Part shown: piece after piece, positions 35,617-45,318 of the stretch
Layout: each line of letters starts with the position of its first letter
Position numbering within the stretch: position 1 is the stretch's first letter
Assembly: GCA_036874045.1 (NCBI GenBank)
Contig: CM072340.1
Coordinates: 9,749,001 to 9,813,000, forward strand
Direction: 5' to 3'
Length of the DNA: 64,000 nucleotides
Source: Cymodocea nodosa
Taxonomy: Eukaryota; Streptophyta; Magnoliopsida; Alismatales; Cymodoceaceae
Program-made: the position numbers and the translations under genes
Notes under the pieces: model-generated
The model's database searches: none
What the model was told of the DNA's origin: nothing
Seen by the model: the letters and a program-made list of their open reading frames with translations, nothing else

Positions 35617-38203
35617 ATGTCAGGACGTGGAAGAGGACGTGGTAGAATGACAAAAGTGCAGAAAAGAGAGTTGGAAATTCAGAAAATACAAAGTGAAATC
35701 AACGACATCTACTCCAAGTACACTTTTTCAAACGAAGTACTACACGAAATAAGAAAAGTTGTTCAAGATGAGAAAAATTTCTGTTGGAAATTTATTCGAA
35801 ATTATGTTGAAACACAATTTAGACTAAAACAGACTAAACTTTCCTCATTGCATTTATGGAAAAGAAATTTACAATCTAACCCTACAGTTGTAAGTTCTAG
35901 ACATGTACTAAAGACATCGGTATAATCTATCACCTACTATGGAAAGAAGTGGGGACCAATGATCGAAAATGCAAACAGGGAATTACAATCCTTGTATTCT
36001 CAACATTATTTTCCCCCAGCTGTTTTAGATGATATTAAATAGTGTATAGATGAACAGAAAACTGCCATTAGCAAAATGGGCCTTCGAAGTGAAGGACAAA
36101 GAGTTTATCAACTTAAAATGGCAAAGGTGGAGAGCTTAAAACTCTATATTCCATTATTACCACCTAGGCATCATGGTGAAGGACCATCAAGACCCTAGGT
36201 GCCTTTAACAGGAGAAATTAAGACAATTTTAGAACCTCCTGAACAACCTGAAACACTACAGACATATAGTCGAAAAAAGAAAAAGACAATTGAATATTTT
36301 GGACTAACTGTAGGTGTACAAGGAATATTGCAGCAAAAAGAAGAATTAGTGAAAAATGAAAAACTATGCTCCATTGCAGAAGCTGGATAGACATTTTTGT
36401 CAAGAATCCCAACAGATGTGACAAATATTGGCTTACAAGCATATACTCTAAGGTATTGTGTCACATTAGTGCATAATGTATCTTTTAATACAATAGATAG
36501 TTTTTCACACAATGCTGCAAGCACACATTCTTTTCCTATGGAAAGAGAGAATGTAGGAAATTTTGATGATACATATATAGATGATATCCAATTTGATGAT
36601 ATTTTTGATGACATAGACACTAAGTCTATGAATTTTAAAGATATTTCATCTAAAGAGGAATATACAGATATTCTTCGTCTTACTGTATCTCGAACATAGA
36701 CTTTTGAATTTTGGTACAGTTGCTTATACTACACTTTCTATATATGGTTATGTCTGTTACAGTATATCGTATACTTGTTGATAAATGTATATAATCAACA
36801 ACATACATAGTTACAAATAGAATATGATACTACCAATGTCTCACATATACAAATTTTAGAAATACAGGATGATTCTATTCCACAAACAGATATAGAACAT
36901 TCTTTCATACAAAGAGTTGTATAGATCAAATATAGATATACATGTTGCTGATACAGATTGTTACAGACTGTTGCTACTGAAATGTTTCTAGAAGAATAAA
37001 TAGAAGAATTGCAACAGATTATTGATACAACAATAATAGATATTTCAGACATTTATACTAGTTTTGATGGAAATTCCACCAGTTCTGAAAGATCTGAAAA
37101 TATAGATGCTGTTGATAATATTGAAACAAGTCCCAGATCAGAACATCATGATAGTAAAATACCTAATCCTGAACAAAGTTTAGATGAAAATACATTATTA
37201 TGGTTCAGAAATAATTCCTGTTGTGACAAATTTCAAACATATAAAACTTTTATAGTTTTATATACAAGACTAGTTAAGTTTGAAGGGATGGCACATATAC
37301 AAGAAATGTTTGAATTTCAAGGCTTGTTGACTCTACTCCCACAACAGCCAAGCCATCTTGCTATACCTGAACTTATCAGTTGTTTTTACTCAAACTTAAT
37401 AGTGGAAGAAGGTATTCCTGTTTCTAATATACAAGACAATGACATATATTTAACTCCAGATTTACTTCATCAAGTACTTGGTCTAAAAAATGAAGGAGTT
37501 AAATTATCAGAAAGAAAATAGGTTAATCGATTGGGATGGGACATTACAAGTTTAGCCAAAGATCCAACTGCGAACAAACCATTGAAATTACTAAATGACT
37601 TAAATGGCCAAGCACGTTTTATTGCAAAAATATTGCATGCTACATTGTTTCAGAGGTTTGGTTATGGGGCAGAAGTTGGCAGATGTTGTCTGTATGCTAC
37701 ATACGCATTAATAAACTATATACAGGTAAACTGGTATGATATTTTTGTTTCTCATATCTTACATTTGTAGAGTAAATTATTTTATGGTGATACGATTTTT
37801 GAGAATTATGGTAAGTCAAACAGATATTACACCTTGGCCATAGAAAAGATTAAAGTCAAGATCTTTCTCTGCAAAGGAACTCCAAAAATACCAGGAAGTA
37901 GATACAACTATCCTCAAACAACAACAACAGGATCGGCAAACACAGTCATAGCCACAACAGCAACAATCCACACAATTTACAAAAACACAGCAACATACAG
38001 ATATACAATATGGTATACATATAGAAATACATACAAGTATAGATATAGACATACATACTGAATTCTTACAGCAACCATCACAAGGTTCTCAAAATGATTT
38101 AGATCAAGCATTACTTGATCAGATAAATAAAGTTAGTACAGAAATTGCAAAGAAAATTTCAGATATTCTGATTGATATTTTTCGAAGACAAAGAGGCTTG
38201 TGA
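35617..38203 (+). pseudogene. Copia A third ORF (so-called env-like ORF)
   Basis: The ATG at 35617 opens MSGRGRGRGRMTKVQKREL, an Arg/Gly-rich start without a signal peptide. The same frame continues with in-frame stops (including 35923, 36196, 36388) to about 37770. The central domain is FQTYKTFIVLYTRLVKFEGM, HIQEMFEFQGLLTLL, ELISCFYSNLIVEEG, YLTPDLLHQVLGL and AEVGRCCLYATYALINYIQ. A one-base indel near 37800 moves the Gln-rich and Asp/His/Ile-rich tail into another frame, ending IDIFRRQRGL. It resembles the plant-transposon domain of SIRE/Athila extra ORFs. No membrane anchor or fusion peptide is evident and the function is unknown. Confidence 0.8.
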
Positions 38204-38527
38204 TTACACAAATTATGTATTACATGATTTATGTATTGTAATTTGTTACCAAAAATATTATGTAAACTGTTTACTACAATTTAATGTTACGTGATTATTT
38301 TTCACAATTTATGTTTAAACAGTTTATGCTTAATCCATAAATTTTATGTATGTTTGAACTATCGTTTTGATTAATATATACTTAGTAAGATTTTCTTCCT
38401 TACATTTAACTTGCTTAACTTCCTAAAGGGGGAGAAAATAGTTTGTTTACTTTTTTATAATGCCGAAAAGGGGGAGATATAAATTATGTGACTTATTAGA
38501 TTTTGACATCATCAAAAAGGGGGAGAT
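38204..38527 (+). other. Copia A 3' spacer with three polypurine runs
   Basis: G-rich purine runs lie at about 38424-38436, at 38465-38476, and at the functional position 38514-38526 next to the LTR. Each follows a similar ATAATG / ATCATC context. No gene is seen. Confidence 0.75.
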
Positions 38528-38551
38528 TGTTAGGTATTTAATTTTGATGAT
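38508..38551 (+). other. Copia A polypurine tract inside an inverted repeat
   Basis: ATCATCAAAA (38508-38517) and TTTTGATGAT (38542-38551) pair perfectly over 10 bp. The purine tract and LTR start occupy the 24-base loop. Confidence 0.85.
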
Positions 38552-39726
38552 ATATGCTTTATTAACATTTTTAAATAAGTCTACATAATATTCTCTAAGT
38601 ATATTTCTCTAAGTATGATAGTTAATAGATTATCAGAAAGTTTCATTGTTATGTCGGATAAATTAAAGATTTCTGAAGAGTTAGATTTTCGATAGTTAAA
38701 CTTTTGGATAGTTAACGTTTCGTTTTTGTCGAATAGTTTATGTTAAAAACTTGTATAGTTAAGTTATCTGCACGTGTATTTTTAATGTTTTAAGTTGTCA
38801 CATGTTTTCCATGTGTGTTCGGTAATGAAAAATCGAATAGTTAGATAACTATTTGAGTTTTTATACGCATGGATAGATAACTGTTCGAGTTTTATAAAAA
38901 GACTAACGAACAGATAAGTTTCTTTGTTTAGTCACGTGTTTTGTAAGTGCAAAAACTCGAAGAGTTAAAGGATAAGTGTTCGAGTTTTTACAAGACTTAA
39001 TGGATAAGTGTTCGACTAAATCGAAGACTTAGAAGATATTCTACAAGACTCCAGGAAGATAAAGTTTCGATGTATCTACGAGTGGAGATCGTGGAAACTC
39101 AAAAAGATAGTAATTTGGATTAAAGAGAAAATTAGTACGTGGATTATGGATTATGGATTATGGATTGTGGATCAAGTGGATGAACATGTTGAACGTGAAA
39201 GACAATAGAGTTCAACTACAAATAGAGAGTACGAGCTACATTACAGCAGAGGATCCCAATCTCAAAAACCAAGTCTGAATATTCAATTTACATCCCTAAC
39301 TAAAAAGTTAAGTTTGAATATTCATATTCTGAAAAATTTTCCAATATCAAAAGAAGTTTGAAATTCCAAGCAATTTCAGAAAGGAGCTGCAAACGTAAGA
39401 AGTCTGGAAATTCGACAACTAGAGAAGAAGAGATACAGAAGTTGAGCAAAGAGAAAGAAAGAAGCTGTGTGTATAAAGATCAGGTTTTATACAATTCAAA
39501 ATTAGTTTTGAATAAGAACTTTATTTTTCTATTTGAATTGTATATCAAACATTACTGTATCAAAACCTTCAAGAAGGGAATTGAGTTGAAAAGATATTGT
39601 AAATTCTGTTTTTAAATAAAGAATAGAATTTCATTTACGAGTGTTTTGTGCTCTTGTTTTATCTGCTAGTATTTAATTACTAAAGACACAATTCACCCCC
39701 CCTCTTGTGATACAGACGATCCTACA
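38528..39726 (+). mobile_element. Copia A 3' LTR
   Basis: 1199 bp, TGTTAGG...CCTACA. It retains the 24-bp segment missing in the 5' LTR and has a short tandem of 'ggattat' near 39143-39163. The LTR word AACTCGAAGAGTTA is at 38954-38967. Confidence 0.9.
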
Positions 39727-39798
39727 TGATAAGTATATAATATCTATGAGGTAAACAACATCATCAACAATATTTATCTTTTGTGGAGATTAAGCATT

Positions 39799-41350
39799 TT
39801 ATACATCACATAGCCTACAAATACCTAAATTTAACCTTATGTTGCAGAATGTATTTTCATCTAGAGGTTTTGTAAATATATCCACTAGTTGATCTTCACT
39901 AGACACAAATCCTAATTTAATTTTTCCTTTAATTACGTTATCTCTTAGAAAATGATGTCTAACTTCTATATGTTTAGCTCTAGAATGTAATATAGGATTT
40001 TTGGAAAGATTTATTGTAGAACTACTATCACAATAAATCTCAGTTGTATCATAAGATATTCAAAAGTCTTCTAAAGTTTGCCTTATCCATAGAATCTAAG
40101 TACAACACAATGTAGCAGCAACATATTCAGCTTTAGTGGTTTAAAGTGCTACAAAGTTTTGCTTTTTACTAAACCATGACACCAAATTATTTTCCAATAA
40201 TTAACATGTGCCATTGGTACTTTTTCTATCAGATTTAGATCCTATGTAATCAGCATCAGTATATCCTATAAGATGTATTGAACTATCCTAAGAATAATAC
40301 AAACCGAAATTTTTAGTTCCTTATATATATCTAAATATTCTTTTAATAGCCATTGAGTGTGATTCTTTAGGATTAGATTGAAATCTAGCACAAGCACACA
40401 TAGCAAACATGATATTATGTCTACTAGCTGTCAAATAAAGTAAAGAACCAATCATACTTCTATATTTTCTTTGATCTATTGATTTTCCTATGTCATCAAT
40501 ATCTAACTTTAAAGAAGTACTTATAGGAGTTCCTCGAATCCTTGTATCATTAAAATTAAATTTCTTAAGCATTTCAACTACATATTTTTCTTGATTTAAA
40601 AATATACTTTTATCCATTTGCTTAATTTGAAGTCCTAGAAAATATGAAAGTTCTCCTATCATACTCATCTCAAACTGACTAGCCATCTCTTTAGAAAATA
40701 TTTTTATCAGCTTTTCAGAAGTTGCTCCAAAGATTATATCATCCACATATATTTGAACAATAATCTGATCTTTATCATCTCTTTTGATAAAAAGAGTATG
40801 GTTTACTTTTCCCATGATATAACCTTGTTCTATTAGAAAAGTAGATAATCTTTCATACCACAATCTAGGTGCTTGCTTCAAACCATATAAGGCTTTCTTC
40901 AGTTTATACACATAGTCAAGAATATTAATATCTTCAAATCTAGGTGGTCGTTTTACATAAACTTCTTCATTAATTAAACCATTTAGAAATGCACTCTTTA
41001 CATCCATTAGTTTAAAATCCATATAGCAAGCATAGGCCAATAATATTCTAATACTTTCTAACCTAGGCATAGGAGCAAATGTTTCATCATAATCAAGTCT
41101 TTCTTCCTATGTATACCCTTGTGCAACTAATCTAGCTTTGTTTTTTATAACTTGACCAGTCTCATTAGTTTTGTTTCTAAAGATCCACTTTGTACCTATT
41201 ATGGATTGATTTTCTGGTGGAGAAACTAATTCCTAAACATCATTTCTAATGAATTGATTTAGTTCATCTTGCATTGCCACTATCCAATTTTCATTAGATA
41301 ATGCTTCTTCTATATTCTTTGGTTCCATCATAGAAACAAACATACACATA
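39799..41350 (-). pseudogene. Copia C reverse transcriptase and RNase H
   Basis: On the minus strand reverse transcriptase runs GTKWIFRNK, a broken YKQ-E stretch, [42 protein letters not shown] and LYGLKQAPRLWYERL, with catalytic YVDD at 40749-40738. The longest open frame is 40321-41070. RNase H (GYTDADYIG-like region, EAEY, CDSSSTI) is broken by several stops and ends FTKPLDENTF...LCDV with TAA at 39801-39799. Its divergence from A shows C is a separate SIRE-like family. Confidence 0.85.
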
Positions 41351-41355
41351 CTATT

Positions 41356-42430
41356 TCAATTTACTAAAACTCTAGTTTTAACTCCCTCATTTATATCACC
41401 AATGACTTGAGTGATGAGATGTGATAAAGAATAACGCCAATTTCTATGATTTTCCTCAATATTCTCATCAACATTTGAAAGTACATCACTTTGATCATTA
41501 GTTTGTTCATTTAAGTTTATATTTTTAATTTTCTCAAATAAATCTTCAATCTCTCTATTGATCTCTAATTCTCTTGGGAAGTTGATCATATCATCATTAT
41601 TAGCTTCAGATTGAGATTCTCTAAAAGAATTTTCATTGAAACTTACATGAAGGGTTTCTTCGATGGTTTTAGAAGTCTTATTATAAACTCTATAGGCTTT
41701 ATTTCTAGTAGAGTAACCTACAAAAATTCCTTCATCCACTTTGGCTTGAAATTTATCTCTTTTGTCCTTAATGTTAAGAATAAAACACTTACAGCCAAAT
41801 GGTTTCATATAGGAAATTTTTGGAACCCTATCAAACATAATCTCAAAAGGAGTTTTATTAACAAGAGGTCTTAGGTGACTTCTATTAATAATATAACAAG
41901 ATATATTCACTACTTCATCCTAAAGATTTTGAAGTAAATTATGTTCATTTAACATAGTTTTGGCCATTTCTTGAAGTGATTGATTCTTTTTCTTAACAAC
42001 ACCATTTTGAGAAGGTGCTCTTGGAAAAAAATATCTGTGATCAATGCCATGATCTTTACAGTAATTATTCATTTGATCATTTTCAAATTTAGTACCACGA
42101 TCACTCCTAAGTTTTTAAATAGAGACACTTTATTCATTTTGAATAAGATTACAGTACATTTTAAACATTTCAAAAACTTTTGTTTTAGTTGCTAGAAAAT
42201 ATACCCAAGTGTATCTAGAGAAGTCATCTACTAAGACAAATACATATCGTTTACCACCAAGACTCATGATTCTTGTTGGTATAAATAGATCCATATGTAT
42301 AAGTTCTAAGACTCTCTTACTTGATATATCAGTTTTTATGAAGTTTACCTAAGTTACATGCATCACACATGAAATCCTTTGAGTATTTAATTTTTAGTAA
42401 ACCTCTCACTAAATTTTGTTCAAATAATTT
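41356..42430 (-). pseudogene. Copia C integrase
   Basis: The catalytic core lies at about 42290-41990, with LIHMDLF-type and RSDRGTKFENDQM-type blocks. A TAG at 41922-41920 replaces the conserved Trp (next residues DEVV). The C-terminal frame 41356-41910 carries [25 protein letters not shown] and FVGYSTRNKAYRVY. Other stops are scattered in the core. Confidence 0.85.
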
Positions 42431-42870
42431 CTACAATAGTTTCATATTTATATGTCCAATCCTTCTATGCCAAAGATATGCATCACTAGTTTTAACTAGC
42501 AAACATGAATTTAAATCAACTACACCAGAAGGTAAAGATAAAATACATACAGAACATTTTCTCTTAGCAATAAACTTAAGTTCATTTGTAATTTTATCAA
42601 TAATTTTGCATGCATTATCTTTAAACGATAAATAGTATCCATTATCAATTAGTTTTATAACACTCAGCAAATTAAATCCTAGGTTTTCTACATATAGTAC
42701 ATTCGAAATAACACAAGTAAGAGTTATTTGAACATTGCCCATACCTATGATTTTATCCTTGCTTTTGTTTCCAAATATTACACTTCCTTTCTTGGTATTT
42801 GTAAAATTTTTCAGTAGGCTTTTTTGTCCAGTCATGTGACTTGATGCTCCACTATTTAAAATCTATTTTA
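42431..42870 (-). pseudogene. Copia C protease and pre-integrase domain
   Basis: The protease block reads NSGASSHMTG at the active site: the catalytic Asp codon has become Asn (42856-42854). ENLGFNLLSV and the pre-integrase LWHRRIGHINMKLL follow in an open frame. The active-site loss alone would inactivate it. Confidence 0.85.
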
Positions 42871-43197
42871 ATGTTGTTTTCTCTTGCAAAACAAATTAAG
42901 AAGAACTATTTCTTGGTACCCAATGTCTTTGAGGACCAAGTTCATTAAAAGCATATTTTTTCTTTTTGGTTAAAAATATCTTAACATTATCATTTATATT
43001 TTATTAGTTGTTAGTACTATTGATTTATCATTAGCTTCATACTCACTTATAGAATTATTGCTCTTATTGATATTCCTTTTATTTATAGATGTAGTATAGC
43101 CAAGACCAAACCGATTTTTATTAGATGTTAATTTATTTTGATTATGTTCATACATTTCAGTAAGTTTGTATCAAGATTTTGTACTTGTATTTAAATT

Positions 43198-45133
43198 TTA
43201 AGTAGATACAAAATCTTTCTCTACATATGAATTATCAACTAAAGAACATGTAGATCCAATAATTGGTCTAATACTAGTGTTTTGTATTTCATGCTCAGGT
43301 TCTTGAATTTCTAGTTTACTACAATTGTCTAAAATTTTAGAAGCATTAGTAATTGAATTTCCAAAACAAGAAACAAGATTTTTAGAAACATTGATAGTCA
43401 TGTTAGAAGTACATTTAGATAAATCACATTGGTTTATATTATTACTGCATGATTCATCCCTTGAAGTACCTACTTCTACATATTTATTACCTTGTTTAAT
43501 AATAAAAGGAATTTTAGTCTTAAATTTACTTGAATTGTAACTAATAAATCCTTTGTTAGCTTGAGATTCAATGTATTCAGGACAATCAAATCCTAAGCTA
43601 AATTTATATGACACCGCAGGGGTACTAGTTAGTTTGGCTTAAATTCCATTTCTCAATGGTGGAATTTAAATCTAGCTCTCTCATTTTTAATCTTTCAATC
43701 TCTAACTCAAGATCATTTATGTTGTTTCTCAATTTTTTATTTTCAGATTCTATCTTTAATTTTTCAACATTTCTATTCTGTAACTGTTCATGCAAAACAC
43801 ATTCATTAAATCTAAATTTATGCAAATCACTAGCATGATTTTCATTATCACATTTAAACTTTTCTAAAGTAGTAGACAGGAAGCAATTTTCTTCTTCCAT
43901 AATGGACAAAGAGTTTCTAATATTCTTATTTTCCAGTTTACACACTTTAAGTTTTTGTAATAATGCATGATAAGCACATAATAATTCATCAAAGTTAAAA
44001 TCTGAATGATTTTCAGGATCAGATATTACCTCAGACTCATCTGCCATGAAGCACACATGAGCAACGTCTTCTAATTTTTGTTCTTCTTCTGAATGTGAAG
44101 ATTTTGATGATAATTTCTCAGATTCAGACTCTTCTAACATGTCATCCCAAGTGACCTTCAAAGCCTTTTTCTTATAAAACTTTTTTTGAGATTTCTGAGC
44201 CTTCTTCTTATTTGTCCTACTTTGCTTTTCATTTCCCTTATAGGACAATTTGGAGAAAGATATCTAGGTTTCTTGCAGTTGTAACATACATACTTTCTGG
44301 ATGAAGAATTCCTTTCATTCAGTGACTTTGACATTGAGGGTTTGTCATTTCTGTTCCTTTGCTGTTTCTTAGCTTACCATGCTTTCTTAAATTTCCTAGT
44401 CAGCAAAATCAAATACTCGTCAGAATTAGTTGATATTTCAGAATCTAAATTAATTTCGAAAGCTATTTCTTTCTTCATTTTTAATTTGTTGTGACTCAGT
44501 GAATTATTTAATTGAACTTTATAAGCAGTTAAATTTCCTATAAGCTCATTTATAGTATAAACATTTAAGTCTCATGATTCCTCAATTGATATCACTTTCT
44601 GAGACCACTTGGAACTTAAGGATCTGAGAATTTTTCTCACCAAATCCTTCTGTTCAAAGTTCTTTCCTAAGCATTTTAAAGAATTTATGATATTTAGGAA
44701 TCTAGAAAACATCTCAGAAATACTTTCGTCTTCATGCATTTTAAAGAGTTCATACTTATGAATTAACATATTAATCTTAGTCTCTTTAACTTGAGAAGTA
44801 CCTTCATATCAAACTTCTAATGCATGCCACACCTTATAAGCAGATTTATGTGTCGGCACTTTACTGAACTATTCATAACTCAATGCACAAAATAAGATAT
44901 TTAAGCCTTTTGCATTTAGAGTTTCATTTTCTTTTTTAGTAATTGTCCAAGTGTTATAAGGAGTAGTTAACGAGTATATGGTTTTGAAATCATGAACCAC
45001 AACTTGTGATCTATACTTTGAAGAAAGACTATTATCCTATATTTCCAATATTCAAAATGTATTTCATCAAATAAAGGAGGATGGTTAAGATTTTGGCCTT
45101 CATACAAAGAAAATTACCATTTCCAATAGCCAT
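43198..45133 (-). pseudogene. Copia C gag
   Basis: The ATG at 45133 is followed by SIRE-type Gag split over frames: HPPLFDE...YWKYRI near 45085-45030, then MLIHKYELFKMHEDESISEMFSRF (44572-44769). The zinc knuckle near 44295-44250 is CYNCKKPRYLSPNC, where the His is Tyr and the Gly is Arg. KKALKVTWDDMLEESESEK and a long coiled-coil-like region follow (43625-44248), then the linker 43198-43614. Several stops and shifts are present. Confidence 0.85.
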
Positions 45134-45300
45134 CTTACCTTAGATTTTTTAACCTATTTGCTTTTAAATAGTTTAAAATTTTAAAAACAACTTGAAGTTA
45201 AACGAATGCTTAAATATTAATTTCTATTTAAAAATAAGGAAGGCAGAATAAGCATTGATATTAATTAAGTTGGTATCAATTTTATATCAAAGATTATCAA

Positions 45301-45316
45301 CGTGGCTCTGATACCA
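45301..45316 (-). other. Copia C primer-binding site (initiator tRNA-Met type)
   Basis: On the minus strand TGGTATCAGAGCCACG lies two bases after the LTR end CTTACA. It is a perfect match to the common copia core TGGTATCAGAGC. Confidence 0.9.
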
Positions 45317-45318
45317 CT

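Larger units (their letters stand above)
19711..39726 (+). mobile_element. Copia A, SIRE-like retrotransposon (host of B)
   Basis: It has LTRs of 1163 bp (5') and 1199 bp (3'), both TGTTAGG...CCTACA, an initiator-Met-type primer site, gag-pol in SIRE order, a third ORF, and a polypurine tract. The internal region is about 9.0 kb once B and one B target-site copy are removed. The flanks (ATATG on the left, TGATA on the right) are not a clear duplication, so the target site has either decayed or been rearranged. Confidence 0.9.

Noticed and set aside
35617-38203. Calling the third ORF a retroviral envelope.
   Set aside because: No signal peptide, fusion peptide or membrane anchor is visible, and the N-terminus is Arg/Gly-rich.
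19706-39731. A target duplication for copia A.
   Set aside because: The flanks ATATG and TGATA do not match. I could not find an offset that gives a convincing repeat.
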